64,000 nt of DNA, from positions 68,341,710 through 68,405,709 of the forward strand of contig NC_134646.1 in assembly GCF_030463565.1 (NCBI RefSeq), written 5' to 3'. The notes under the pieces were generated by a model, which was given only the letters and a program-made list of their open reading frames with translations, made no database searches and was not told the DNA's origin. Numbering within the stretch: the first letter of the stretch is position 1; each line of letters opens with the position of its first letter. Of the stretch, positions 34,981-49,900 are shown one piece after another. Origin of the DNA: Pelecanus crispus (lineage: Eukaryota; Chordata; Aves; Pelecaniformes; Pelecanidae). Both the position numbers and the translations under genes were made by a program.

Positions 34981-37900
34981 CTGTAGAAAACAACATTTAG
35001 GATAAGAGATACACTTTTGAGACACAGGTCAAAGAGTGGTTGACATTGCTAAGGAAGATGCTGTGTTTCTAATTGCAGTTGGGATTGACATTTTAAAGTT
35101 TGACTCAGACTGTATATTGGAAACTAGTGGTTCTACCAAATGTAATTTGATTAATGCTGAGTTTTGTTTCCTATACGTCCTATTTTCAGTAAAGTTTATA
35201 TTGCGTATATGTAAACCATAAATACAAAGCTATTACAATGACAAGAAAATTGGAAGCTTAAATCTTTTCCTCTTTTATAAAAATACACATCTTCTGTTCC
35301 TACGTTGCTTGCAGCTGGTTCTATTTACCATAGGGAAATGTTTCACAGAGCATGCAATTTAATTTATTAGACCTGGAGTTTAATATTATTCAAACTGTTA
35401 TTTAATACAAGTTACATTCCACTAACTTCATAAATTACTGAGGTATAAAACCAGCTAAAAATGAGACATCTGTTAAAAGTTCTACAACCATATTCTTCTA
35501 TTCTATTCACATCTATGTACAATACAAAATAAATGCCATCTGGGGTAAGGGAAAGAGAGGGAGAGGGAGAGCTTTGATAGACAAAGGAAAAAGAAAAAGG
35601 TAGGGGGAAAAGTCATCCTGTTTTCATCCATCTCACCTGCATAATTCGCTGTGATAAATCAGTTGAAGCTGAGAGGTCAAAAGTAGAGTTTGTGATAAAA
35701 CTAGGAGCAGAATCATTGGATTTGGCTTCTCAGTTGCAGAAGGCAGAGAAACAATAAATACAGAAAGATACAGCAGGTAAAAGGTAATAGTTAATATAGT
35801 AAAAATGTGTTTCTGAATGAAGGCAAAAAAGAGAAATGTTTTCACAGCAAAACATTTGATGAAAAAATCCTCAAAATGTAAACAAATTCATGGGAAAAGT
35901 TTGATTTTTCTCTCATCGAGATAAATTCTTATGGTAAAAAAAAAGGCAACAAATGTGTGTATTGTGGGGAAAAAAAAGTTGGTAATGTTTTTGGCTGTTC
36001 ATGTTCATTTTAATAAAAACCCCCTCTTTTCTAAGACCAAAACAACAACATGATTTTAGATTTCTTTTTACCTTTATCACAGCTGTCCCCCGTGTATCCG
36101 CTGCTGCATTCGCAATATGGTTTCCCAAGTCCTGAAAGCCTGCATTTGCCATGTTTACACCTGATGGATTGGCAGGGGTTAAACAGCATTTCCTCTTCAT
36201 CACAGAGGACTCCCCCATGTCCCTGCAGGCATTTACAACTGTATGAAAACGCATTGATCGGCAAGCAGGTACCATGCACACATCTACAGGGGAAACAAGC
36301 CCAAGAGAATAAAAATAAATTATTCATCAAAGTTCAGGCTAAGCAACATTAACTACAAATACTTTGGACTGTACTTAGAAGAAATTGCTTTTGTTTCTGA
36401 TGGACTTTTTCAGTGAGATGCAGTGAAGTGATTTAGAATTGGTATGCAGGTTTACACAAAACAAGGTGCAGTACAGAACTCTGTCTCACCAGAAAACAGC
36501 CACTGTAGATGTGTTATGGAAGACTTTTACAGGCCACAGTTATTAAACCCAACATTTCCTGTCTACCTAAATTTTCAGCATGCTTTTGAGAACAACACAG
36601 CAAAAATCAAGCCCAAATTTAATTCACTAGAATTAAGTAGAGAAAAAGGATGCTCACCTGAAATTCTGGTTCTTGTATCATTTAAAAAAAACCCGTTTTG
36701 TCACTCATGAAGTACGGGGCTCCGAGCACAAAGAGAGATCAGGCGCTGCCTAACTGAGACTTTCCTGACCCAGCAATGGCAGTTTCAAAGCTGACCACAT
36801 GCTCCTCCGTCAAATACATCAGTCTGCATTGCCAGCTGCCAGTACCGTGGTCATACAATGTATGAGGCAGGTCTTCACTGAAAGCCAACAGCACTCGTGT
36901 GGTACTCATGCAGTTACACTAGATGAGGTTGCATATTATCAAGTCTCACCCAAGTGGCTAAATAAACTAGCTACTGTCTTGGTTGAGCTTTGGCAAACAT
37001 TTGTGGCAGGCTCAAATCTTGTCATTAGACAAAAAAAGGCTGTGATTAACCCATCTGCTGCATCTGCTAAGTTCTGATGTACAGTGAGGGAACACATAGC
37101 TGGTCTTACCTCTCTTCAGAGAGAGGTGGTGGTTCCCAAAGGGAGGATGTTTAATTACCTGTTCCTAGGTGTAAGCTGAAGATTAGGGGAGTTCATGTTC
37201 TGAAAACATCACCAATGACTTGGAATAAAATCACCTCCCTTTGTTCATTTGGTGGCACAGGGTCAATAACTTTCTTCCTAGAAATAATGTTATTTTAACT
37301 GTTGTCTTGATATACAAGTTTTCTATCTACATACTGTTTACTAGGGAGACCACAGTGAAGACTCCTCTGTAGAGGGGAATGCAATCCTGACATTCAAGGT
37401 CACAGTCACCCACCCTAATGTTTCTCCTCTCTAATGTTTTTCCTCTCTCTATCGTAAGATCCCTGAGCCCACAACCTCCTTAGTAGGTTGTGGCAGCCAC
37501 CTAAATAAATATATAAATAAACAAAAAGCTTTAGATTAAAAAAAAAAATCCCATTCAATCTAAAATAAAATCCTTTGTTTCAATTTGAAGATGGCAAAAA
37601 TTCATATGAAATTGCATTCCATATTAAAAGAAGAGTTCTGTTAAGAACAACATCTCATTTTGAAATTTTTTAGATAACATAGTCTGTGTATCTGGAAATT
37701 TTTTGCTTTGTACTCCTTTAGTACAGTAAGAAATTTGGTAAACTTGAAAAGAATGCACACCACTAACTTTGACAAACTTGCATTAACTATTTAAAACTGT
37801 TTTAGTTTATAAGTATCAACACGTGCCACTCATCAGTGAAATCTACATTAAAATTCTCCATCTGTACCCTTAATTCTGTGCAAGTCCTTTAGGCATGGTG

Positions 37901-40900
37901 TAACTTGGAGGAAAAAGAGTATGTGAAGTCATCCTCATCACAGGATATTTAAATGGAAGGCACAACACATAGCCTCCATTCACATATCCAGTTTGGGATT
38001 AAAAACTGCAAATATAAAACTTAACTAATAGCTTAAGCACCTCCAACTTCCCTGTTATGCAAGAGTCTATACTTTTGAAGCAACTATGTTCCCTAAAAAA
38101 CTCCAAATTGTTCCTGTGGTTGAAGTCTGATATTCCAAGACTGTGAGATTAAGCAACTCAAAATTGCAGGCTTAGACAGTGTCACAAGGCAGATAGCTTT
38201 TGTTTCGTTTCATTATGTTTAGCATTTGATCTGTTCACTGTTTACAAAACAACCACTTTTAGGAAATCTCATGTATGAAGTTACTCAGGTGACACTGACA
38301 TCATGATATATTCTATACAGGCTGTTTTAGATATCAAAGCAATCTGTGTCAGGCTCTTTGGTAAAGTTCTGCTTGACTTAGAAGACGATTAAATCTTAGC
38401 TAATGCCAACTCTCATACTTTTGCTTCCACCTGTTCTTTGAAGCCCTAAATTTCATCTTCAGACTGTACTGAAAGGAACGTCAAGCTAAGTGCAAACTCT
38501 CGGGCACAGTTTCATCTTATCTAATTTTAGGTACCTAGTCAGGCACCCAAGTTAGATATATAATTGCCATAAGCTCCCCACACAATCATGGAGAGAAATG
38601 AGCTTATCCAGAGGGTGATTAGACCACTTGAGGTCTAATTTACTCTTTAGAAATGTGTTTATTCCTTTACTGACTATAGAGCAAACTTTGGTCACTATGT
38701 TCGTAAGTCAAGCACTGAGATTTAGGTAAAATAAATCTAAACCTTAAGCCTTTTCATGGTTTGCAGGGATCTCTAAAAGATCCCCTACATTTTCAAAACA
38801 GAGATTACAGTGACAAGTCTGTTTCTCAGATAAAGTGCAATGTTATACTGTGTTAAACAGACAAAATGCATCTATTCAATAGACAGGATTTAGAGATGAA
38901 TCAAGAAATACGGAATCAAATTCCCCAGGAACTAAAGAACCACGAAACCCTCTTTCACTCCAAATAAACAATTTTGGTTTGGCTTTCTCTCCTAAAAGCT
39001 CTCAGCAATGTACACAGCTGAAACAAACCCAATACTTTCAAGAGCTAACAAAATAGGAAGTGTTCAAAAAACGGGTAGACGTGGCACTCTGGGACATGGT
39101 TAAGTCTAGTCTACCCTTGATTGGTTTAGTGTGGACTTGGTAGTGTAGGTTAATGGTTGGACTGGATGATCTTAGAGGTCTTTTCCAACCTAAATGATTT
39201 GATGATTCTATGAAATACTAAAGTTATGCTCAATTCCGTCGTTGATACTGCCTGTATCCGATACTTGCCAAGTTTTGTAATTTATTGCAAAAAGAACTCA
39301 GCTTGGGTGTTGATGCGTATAGTTATAAGAACATATATAGAATCTAATTTTTCAAGGACACTTCAAGGAAATCCTTTGGTTTTTCTTATTATAGAACTTG
39401 ATGGTTACAGTTCCATGTTATTTTTGACTCCTGAAGTATAAAATGGATGTGACAGACATCACATTTGTATTTTTTAACCTGCTGTGACTTCCTTTCTTTA
39501 TCTCTTAAGTTACTATGAAAGAGGACAGGGTAAGAAAAAGACCCAAGAACAATGAAGTACTATGATGATATGCCTCAAAAATTAACTGCTGTGGCTTTGG
39601 GAAGAATTCAAAACTTAATAGTACTGAAAGAGTCCATAACCAATGTAAACAATGCTAACTGCATTGTAAAGCATGCTAACTGGTGTATAAAGCTTTAAAG
39701 GGTCAGACTCTCCACACACACCATGTGAAAAGATCACTTAAACATCATTTTATATGGGAGTTGAAAATCATCTTATTAGAATATCTTGGGAAACTCAGGC
39801 CACTGGTCCTCAAAAGTTATATAGGCCAGAGCTCTGAAAAAGCAGCAGCCAAAAGATCCAAGCAGGCTTACTTTAAAAAAAAAAACAAAAACCAAACCCA
39901 AACCTGATATGTTTGCCAAACTGTAGAAGAATAGTGGTAAGGGCAAACAGAATGACATCTTGTTGCCCATGACCAATAAATCCTGAAGAGCTTTGAACTT
40001 CTGAAGTTTCTTATCTTCTTGTGCTGGGAGACCATGAGCCAAAAAACTGAATCTGTCTCTATAGTAATTTTAAAAGATGGATATGCACAGATATCAATAC
40101 TCTTATATACACATATATACGTATCTTTCGCTCGCTCTCTACACATATTATATACACAACCCTCTCTATAAACATACATAAAATGCCTAACCTAAAAAGT
40201 TCTAGTCAAATCACCAAAAAGAATTAGCACACACGGACTTAGAAGTTCCTGCTAAAACCTGGGGTACTGTGAAAATACAAAAATATTAGATATATCTATT
40301 GTATCAAGTTTTTAAAACACATTAGAGAATAATAATAACTGTAGTTCCTCATTCTATACAATTATAAATAGGCAAGTAGATTTTTTTTTTCTATTTGCAA
40401 CTTCTTCTAAATGATTTTTGTAACAAATGTTATACCAACACTTGCATCAGTGTATCTCATTACAGTAGTCCATACAGAAGTATGTAAGAGCATATCCCAG
40501 GTTTTAGGCAGAACTTAGTGAGATGTATATATCTGCTCCCTTAAACTGGGGACTTTTCCTCATTAAGTTTATGGGAAGAATATACTATAACTGGGATGGT
40601 GTTTTCACTTTTACATGCCCAGGATATTTTGTTTCTTGCTGAAAAAAGTGTGAACTTGTATGAAAAAAATATATATAACAGGAGGCTTATATGCATATTA
40701 TACTACTGTTCTGTCTTGAGGAAGGACATACTTATTTCCAAGACACGGGTCATTAGTTTGTTGATCACAGAGGGGTCCAGTCCATCCTCCTTCACACTCA
40801 CAGGAAAAGCCTGACTGGCTGGTAGCATGGCATGTTCCATGCACACAAACTTTCTTATGACAAGGCTCGCAACCTGGCAGAATTCCCACTTGCAGTGGCA

Positions 40901-43900
40901 CATTTCTGAAGTCCTGGAGTTCGCTGTTGATATACAGATTACGGATGCAACCATGGAAGCTGGTGCCGTTCTGTCCTGGAGATTGACGTAAAGCTGCTAT
41001 GTTATTTTTCACAGGCATCCCTAGGAAATTAATAATAGCAAATAATCAATGTAGTCCTTGGTACAATTTTCTATACCATTTTCCCTATTTTTTAAACCTT
41101 TTTTAAAGAAATATTTATTCCTAATTAATTATTCTTAGATATTCAGCCTACAGCCATGAGCAATGATCTAGTATTTGTCAAGCATGCATGTAAACCAGCT
41201 CCAGACCCGTAAGTGTCTAGATCCAACTAAAAAGAGGTATGTAGGACTTCATACAGGAAGCTCGCAACGGTGAAAAAGTTCAGATACATGCCTGGTTTTG
41301 ACCTAGTGAAATCAAGTCCAGGATAGTACATAGCTTCTGAATCTTGGAAAAACAAAAGTTGTTGAAATGTAGCAATTGATACATGATTTTTTTGTAAGCT
41401 GCTACTCAAATCCAGAAGAATTTAGTAGGACCAGCTCATCAATTTGGAGCTGGCATACACATTTCAAATGTGAAATTCTGCTAGTGAAAATTCTTGGAAA
41501 GAAAAGCTCAACAGGAGGAGGTTCCATTACTTTCAAAAATATTTTTGTTCAGTATGTCTCAAAAACAGATTAGTAAAAAAGCCACTCATAGTTTGCCATT
41601 ACAGTTTTAAACAAAGATAGTCAGTAATAACAATAATTCAAAATACTTATGTGTAGATATTTCTAGATAGTGCAAATGTCCCTGATGCTGACCATTTTCA
41701 GAATAATTCCTCTGCTGTAGTCTGTAACTGTTACAGGTGTAATTGAAGCAGGAGGTATATGCGATGTAGTTATCCTGTTGTGATCAGTTAATCATTTAAG
41801 ACTAATTCAGAAGGAACATTACTGTTAAACATTTTTTCCTTGTAAAAATGAAGTTTCTTCTACTCCTACCCCCTGCTTTTTTTCTTTTTTTTTTTTAACT
41901 TATTGCCAACATATTGGCCTATGTTAGTTAGTCCTTAAGATACTACATTCAAATAATTAATACAGAAATGCCTATATACCTCCTGAGACTAATAAGTAAA
42001 GGAAATCAAAGTGTACTGAGCATTAGAAAAAGATCTGTTTACCTGAAAATAAATATGCTTATTACCTGCACAGCTTTATTCATAGGCAAAATTAACAGTT
42101 TTCATTCTGGTACTTAGTAAGGTACACAGAAAAAGGCAATGTTCTGCATAGTTGCTCCTTAACCATATAAACTGATACTTCTAATGGTTTTATATAGTTC
42201 CTCTGAACATTTAAGAGTAATGCAGAAGTGCTACGCAACCTAATGAAGTAGACCTGCCTTTCATTTAGAGGTTATTGTAATTTCTTTTGTGCTAAGCTTC
42301 AGTGATTATAGAAATGAACAACATTGCATCTATACTGCTGAAGAGCCTAATCTTCTTTGATCTTAACAGTTAAGTAAAATAGGCTTGGGACTATTATATT
42401 AAAGGACTCAGACTGCAGACAATCATGTTTCCATTTCCTCAAAAGTGCCATATTCTCAAAATCCAGGGACAAGGCAGAGTCATCAAGGCCTCTTCACCCT
42501 GATGTCTCTTGAAAGCAACACTCAGCAAATGTTTAGGCATATGGCCTGAGGTATCCAATAGCAAAATAGATGCACTGAATTTATCCATTGTAAAAATAAA
42601 AGCTGCATAAAACTAAGTACATCAATGCAATACTAAACTATATGTTATACTTGTAAGCATCAGGAAATTTAGATATGATTTCTGGGAACCATATCAGCAT
42701 GTATCACACCAGATAATATGAGGTATATCACATGTGATTCAGAGAATTTTTTGTCTATGATCTCTAATATGGGAGACATTTGGAAACACAATGCAAGCAT
42801 ATACACAAGCTTTTAGCGTATACACTTTTTGCTTCTTCTAGCAAGTTACCAAGTGTTAGAAGGCCAACGTGTGTGCAAAAGCCGCTCATATTCTTTAGCA
42901 ATATTTCCTAGATAATTTTTAGGTAAAGGTTCTTTATAGTTAGGAAAGAACTGCCATAGAAACGATGCAGACAAATATTTCAGCCCTATTTTCCAAAAGG
43001 TAAGAAAGTAGTTCCTGTACCCCGTTACGCTTTTGATCACTGAACCTGACTACAGGCAAATTACCAAATTACTGCTCAAGGAGGCAAATTGTAAGACCCC
43101 TATTAAATAACACTCATTTTGACAGTGTTACTGTATGACTATCTCATTCAGAAGCTTCTAGAACAGAGCAGGCACAAGTGAAAAGCAGCTGATGCCCTAC
43201 CTGTCTCAGAAATAGGGACTTCCATGAAACAAGGCGCTACTCTCAACTAGTAAAATATGCTCTAATTTCTGAGAGAAGAATATGAAGTAGAGGTGAAGTC
43301 TGTGACCCCTGTGAAGAGTTTTTGAGAAGAAACAGAATGTCCCTTAAGACTTTTTACAAAAAGCCATGGGCTTTCAATATGATTTACTGATATCTGTTAT
43401 AGAAAGACTGAAAAATATCTAGCATGTGTATTCTGACCACACAAGAGAGCCATACAGTTGGAAAAAAGGTCAAAAAAAAAAAAAAGACTATAAGTCGATT
43501 AGCCCACTTTCTGTAAAAAAAATTGAATTACCCCTTCCAAACCAACCCAAATACTGTGACCCAAGATTAACTTTGTCAAAAAAAAGAAGGGGCGGGGGGG
43601 AGAGAGAGAATGAGAGAGAGAAAAAAACATACAAGGGCTTGCTGTCAAGTCTGAATTTCATCCTGCCAGCTGAGGTGATGCTTACCAGAAATGCCATTTT
43701 AACAGGAAGGTGATAAGAGTAAGTGTAAGCTACATGATGATATAGGTGTCAAACTAAGACTTTGGCAAAGATAAAAATACTGCATAAAATCCTAGTGAGA
43801 ATTTGAGTTCTTAACTGATGGAAATGTGTGACTGAATTCTCTAAAAATTCTAGATACAGTTGGATAAGAAAAAATTGAATGAATCTCAAAAAGATGGGTA

Positions 43901-46900
43901 ATATACACAAGTGAAAGTTAACTGTCTCAAGAGTTTTACAGATCATAAATAGATAAACATAGATAAAGAACAGAAAAGTTTAAGAGCTGAATATCAACCT
44001 AGATTCTAATAAGATTAAAATTAGGTTTTTTGCTTTACTTTGTAATAATGTGCTTCTAATGATGGTTTTCATTCTGTTTTGGACCAACATTTTCTATGAC
44101 AGCAGAAATAATTGTCTGCTTGGAGCCTGAATGTGAAGAATAGAAATAGAAGTAACACAGGGCCTCTCTAAAGAATACGCACTAGGATGAAAAGACTCCT
44201 GCTTTTAGGAATCAAACCACTGAAGGAAAAGGTTACTTCCAAAAATTATGTCTTCTGATACTTCAAAATGATGATGCAGATTACTATGATTTTTGTAATT
44301 GAGACACAGATCTGCAAGGTGAAGAAGCAAGGAGGAGAACCACTGTGACAAATCAACAAGTTAAGTGTTAGCACAGCACAAAATAAATGTTTATAGTTGG
44401 CAGTCTAGCCTCATTTCATTAAAATGTGCCCATAACAGACAGAAGGATGATTCTGCACTAAGCTCAGTCTTCAAGAAGTAGTAAAATTGGCCTTAGCAGT
44501 CATTAAATAACAAGCTGATGTTGACAACAGAAGTAAGCAAGCACACAGTATCTTATTAGAATCTAGGACCATCTCTCCTTCCAAAAATCTGGCATAGGAC
44601 ACTATGTAAACAACACTGCAGAACTGCTACATATGAAAAAATGCAGATGTGCTTCCACAAGGCAATCCTCCTTCGAAGGTTCATGATATGAAGCAATTTT
44701 AAAGGCAGCTCATACATTTGATAATTTTAATTCTTTTCTTTGCTGGTCTGGGGAGTGATGACTAATGTTGAATTCTATCTTGTACTTCTTCCCATCTTAC
44801 ATGGAAGGAGGCAATCACAAAATCTGAAAAGATTTGACAACAAAGCTGAAGTGTTTCAAGGGAAGAATGGGGATTTTCAGAGACAAAAGTCAACTTACCC
44901 CTCATCACTTGCAACTGAGGCACTTGTTATACTGGTTTTATAGGAGAAATAGACGATTCTTGATCTGAATCAAAGCAGCTTCCTGTTTTTCTTTCCCATT
45001 AGAGATATATCTAAGCAGCTACCCTGAGCTTTTCTGTATATTTAGAAAGAGGATAAACAGTACCTTTGCTAGAGAAAATAGGCATCTCATGAATGTACTA
45101 CTGGTAGCATAATTTTTTGCAAGGACGCAAGATGCTCAAGTCTAAAAACTTTATTCTCAGACACAAAACAAAATGAAAAAGAAAGAAGGTATTCTTTTCT
45201 TTTTACAGAAAGAACAGATCAGAAGACGACTCCTTGCATGTCTCCTATAAGAGCATACAGTTAAACTAAGTAGAAGATGAAGACTGGTAGAAGATCAGCA
45301 GTATTGAAAAACCATGCTGACTCTCTGATCACTAAGAACTTGGACTTCCTACGAAGGACAGTAGGAAGGCATGCAGTGGAGGCTGACGTTTCTGACTCTT
45401 TTACCTAGGTTATGCAGGCCCATCAGAAATTCAACAGAAACTGCTGGTTAAAACAATGGGCTTGAATCCATAGTTCTACAAAGTAAATTGCAGCAAATGA
45501 TCAACAATGTTTCAAATAGTTTATTTCCACAAACACCTACAGCCAGTTTTACTGAAACAAACAATTCTTTCTTCTCAAAATAAAACAAAACCCAAACCCT
45601 GCCACACACTGTGAGGCAACTGTCCACTTGGTTCCCTTCTTACCTAATGTCATAACTCATATCAGCCCTAAGCAATAAGATGTCCAGACAGAAATTATAC
45701 TTCATGGCTTTATACCTTGCTGTCATTTCCTGCAAATATTTGTACAGTGAAATAGAAATGTAAAACATCATCAAAACAGAATGCTACCATTCTACACTTT
45801 CTGAATAGGCATTACTGCATCTTCAGGTAGCTAAACAATGTTAAACACACTTCTTCAGTATAGTAAAAAGCTACATACCAGTAGAAAATTACAGATTTTT
45901 ACAGTGGGCATAAAATATCCATACTGATAAAAAAGCAACAGGTGCAGTTTAAGGACATTCTATTTGTTAAAATTGAAACTATCAAGATTAACTGCTGGAG
46001 TTTCATCTTAAGGTGTTATCTCAGTGAATGAGTCTCTTACCGTGTGTTTATTAATGTATGTTACCAGAATAAATTAGCTATGATACTGTTAATAAGAAGC
46101 AGTAAGATACTCTTACCTCCTACATACAGTGGAGAATCAAAATTCAGAGTGGATTGCTTGGACAAATTGGTAATTATCTTGGGGCTTCCTCCATCAATAG
46201 ATAAAGACAGAATCTGATCCATAGCTAGCAGCTCCACAATGTGGAAATTGCCATCATTAATAGTTTCCACACTGCAAAATAAACATTAATATTAACTTTA
46301 CACAGTTGACGGTCTGGTTAGAACAGTTTTCGGTCTTCTTCCCCTTTAATAGTTAATACAGCTTCAGAACAGAACTTCTCCAGGACTGCAGTCTCCTGAA
46401 AACTAGATTTTAAGCAAGGACATGCACGTATGTTTAAGAGCTAATACAATATAATACCCCATCAACAACACTCTATTAATAATATGTATTGTAAATTAAT
46501 AGCCCCTCTTCATTCAAAGTTATTCCTGTCTTCATCAAGTAATGAACTGTGTAAATATAGGTGATATTCTAAACATCAGTCAACATACATTACTAGGCAG
46601 GAAGCCAAACACAAAAAAAGGTTGGAGTTCTTCTGCAACAATGATCAGAGAGCTGGAACACCTCTCCTGCGAAGAAAGGCTAAGAAAGTTGGGGTTGCTC
46701 AGCCTGGAGAAGAGAAGGCTCCGGGGAGACCTTATTGCAGCCCTTCAATATTTAAGGGGGCTTCTAAGAAAGATGGAGAGAGACTTTTTACCAGGGCATG
46801 TAGTGATATGGCAAGAGGTAACCATTTTAAACTAAAAGAGGGTAGATTTAGATTAGATAGAAGCTATAAATAAAAGAAGGTAACGTAAAGAAGAAACTTT

Positions 46901-49900
46901 AATATGAGGGTGGTGAAACACTGGGACAGGTTGCCAGAGAAGTTGTGGATGTCCCATCCCTGGAAGTGTTCAAGGCCAGGTTGGATGGGCCTTTGAGCAA
47001 CCTGGTCTGGTGGCAGGTGTCCCTGCCCATGGCAGGGGGGTTGGAACCAGATGATCGTTAAAGGTCCCTTCCAACCTAAACCATTCTATGATTCTAATGT
47101 TATTCCAAGATATTATTTGTGCGCACGTGTGTACGTGTTGTGTAGTATTGGGTTTACATATTTTGCAAGTCTGAACGACGGAGTTGACTCCAGTGATACA
47201 TAAACCTACTATTTCATGGAATATGGAACTGCATCTAAGCTTAGTCCTGCCAGACAAAAATCACACCGTTAGTCCAGACAGCTCCACTGACGCTAGCAAT
47301 AAAGTAATTTGTTATCTTTATTAGGCATGGTTATTTCCATGTGTTCAGCTTCTGGCTAGCACAGTGAATATTATATTCATTTTTTTTTCATGCCTACATA
47401 TACCATTTCCTTCTGCTTACTAACAAGATATGAACCCACTAATAGGAGAATGCCCAAAAGGTGTCATGCAGAAAAGGCTTGTTTCAAGCACGGTGCTTAT
47501 GCTGTGTAAGGACAAGCCTACACAGGTACAAGAAATGGCTGCCTATGCTTACCAGCCTCAATATCTACAAAGCAAATGTTTAAGTACAGGGTAATTACTC
47601 TGCACCTGAACACAGTTTAAGTACATCAGAGAAGAAAGAATATTATTACTCAATGCTGGGACTGAATATATCATTGTACTTACATTACTTCTAGCCTGTT
47701 TTCCACTGGAGAATTAAGAGCTGAATGTATGGCTGCATGGAAGTTATGACAATGAGCTGTAGTCCAGAGACCAGACATTACAACCATTCCCATGAGAGCC
47801 TTTATTTGCTTCAGGGCACCATCAAATAAGTAAGCGTAAGCCTTTGAAAAAGGTTATTTAAATGAACCAATTGTATGATAGCCTGAGATGGACTGAACAG
47901 TCAGTTAGCTCTTCTCATCAGGAAAGCAGCATAGCTGAAAGGGATTAGCTTCCTAAATCTCAAGGAAAAAATCAAGCAAATTACCTTATAACAGCCTTAG
48001 TGACATTTTAATTAACCTAACTGCTTTTGTCCTGGAACAGATCAGCAGCTTTCACATGGTTGTTTACAGCTGTGACACATCAAATAGTTTCTTAGCTATT
48101 TATTTCTAACTTGTGCTGGTTTTGGCTGGGATACAGTTAATTTTATTCATAGTAGCTACTATGGGGCTATGTTCTGGATTTGTGCTGGACACAGTATTGA
48201 TAATACAGGGATGTTTTCATTATTGCTGAGCAGCGCTTACACAGAGTCAAGGCCTTTTCTGCTCCTCACCCCACCCCACCAGCAAGCAGGCTGGGGGTGC
48301 ACAAGAAGCTGGGAGGGGACACAGCCAGGACAGCTGACCCCAACTGACCAAAGGGATATTCCACACCATATGATGTCACGCTCAGCAATAAAAGCTGGGG
48401 GAAGAAGAAGGAAGTAGGGGGGATGTTTGGAGTTATGGTGTTTGTCTTCCCAAGCAACTAGTACACATGATGGAGCCCTGCTTTCCTGGGGATGGCTCTA
48501 AACACCTACCTGCTGTTGGGAAAAAGTGAACGAATTTCTTGTTCTGCTCTGATTGCATGCATGGCTTGTGCTTTACCTATTAAACTGTCGTCTTCTCAAC
48601 CCACAATTTTTCTCACTTTTACTATTCTGATTCTCTCCCCCATCCCACCGTGGGGGAGTGAGTGAGCAGCTGTGTGGGGCTTAGTTGCTGGCTGGGGTTA
48701 AACCATGACACAACTCTATGTGAAGAGGCTCAGCTCAACACAGATAAAAGATCTGCATGGTAACATGCATGCTTTACATAAACTCAGTTTTACGTGAAAG
48801 TGCAAACACATAACAGAGCAGACAGTGGCAGAATAAACACTTTTTGGGAGTGGGCAGGAGGGGGACTGCCAGGTTCTGTGTGGGGAAGGAAAAGGTCAGG
48901 GTTCATCATTCCTGAAGAGTAAGGCGTATTCAAGGTATTAAGAGGTTTTTTTGCTGTGATCAAGCAATAAGAAAAGTCCCAGCATTAATTTATTTAACAC
49001 ATTTCAATGAATCCAGGAAAAAAGTTGTGCTAAGAAATCAAAATGCATATGACTTCTTAAGTAAGCAAGAAACCCTAATATAATGTTCTTGTTCCAAGGA
49101 AACATGTTATTTTACAACTTACTAACCTTTCACACAATAGTATTTAAAAAGATGAGAGCAACACAGAACATGCATTTTTATAGCAAAAGGTCATTCCAGG
49201 GATGTATAAAACATAATGTGTAAAGGGAATGCGTCTCTGTTAAAAGTGATTATTAAAAGCTTCTAGTTTAAACTGTTTTACTGCTAAAAACTTACTGCAG
49301 AAAGAGGAGCCCTCCTAGGTAAGGGTGGTTTAAATTAAAGGGGAAATAAACACAAGGCATATCTGTGCAATATTTCCTGCCAATGCACTTACATTACTTC
49401 TAGCCCATTTCCCATTGGAGAAATGAGAGCTGAATGCATAGATCGTAATGAAAAGCTGTAAGAAAAACTGATTTAAAGCTTCTGGAACTCTATAGAAGAA
49501 GAATGACTTGGGGAGAAATATTCCCATATTTCCAATAAATATATGGTGAAAACTAGTTTACAGAATGAAAAGGTTTGGGGTTTTTTTTGTGTAAAGACAT
49601 TTAACATTTAAAAATGGACGTCCAGACAGAACAAAATCCAAGTGGATCAACTGTTCCCAAATAACAATCTCCAATGAATTACTTTTCTTTATTGGTCTTG
49701 GCACTGCCATCATCCCATCTTGTTACTCAGATTGACTGATTAGTGCTTTTGGGATGATGGCTCTTTCTGCAGTCAAATCCCATTGGTAAATCAGTTCTCA
49801 TTCGCTCTACGCAGCTAGACTGCTGTTATTGTTGATTCTCCATATTTATCACGATTAAATCATCTGTTTGCAACTTTGTTTTGTTGCTACTGCAAGCACC

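Noticed and set aside
40698..40731. Extension of the SLIT2 EGF8 exon past NDPCLGNK into [10 protein letters not shown]
   Set aside because: A GTATGT donor lies exactly at the point where homology stops, and the next exon at 36283 completes the Lys codon and continues CVHGTC. The extension is intron readthrough.
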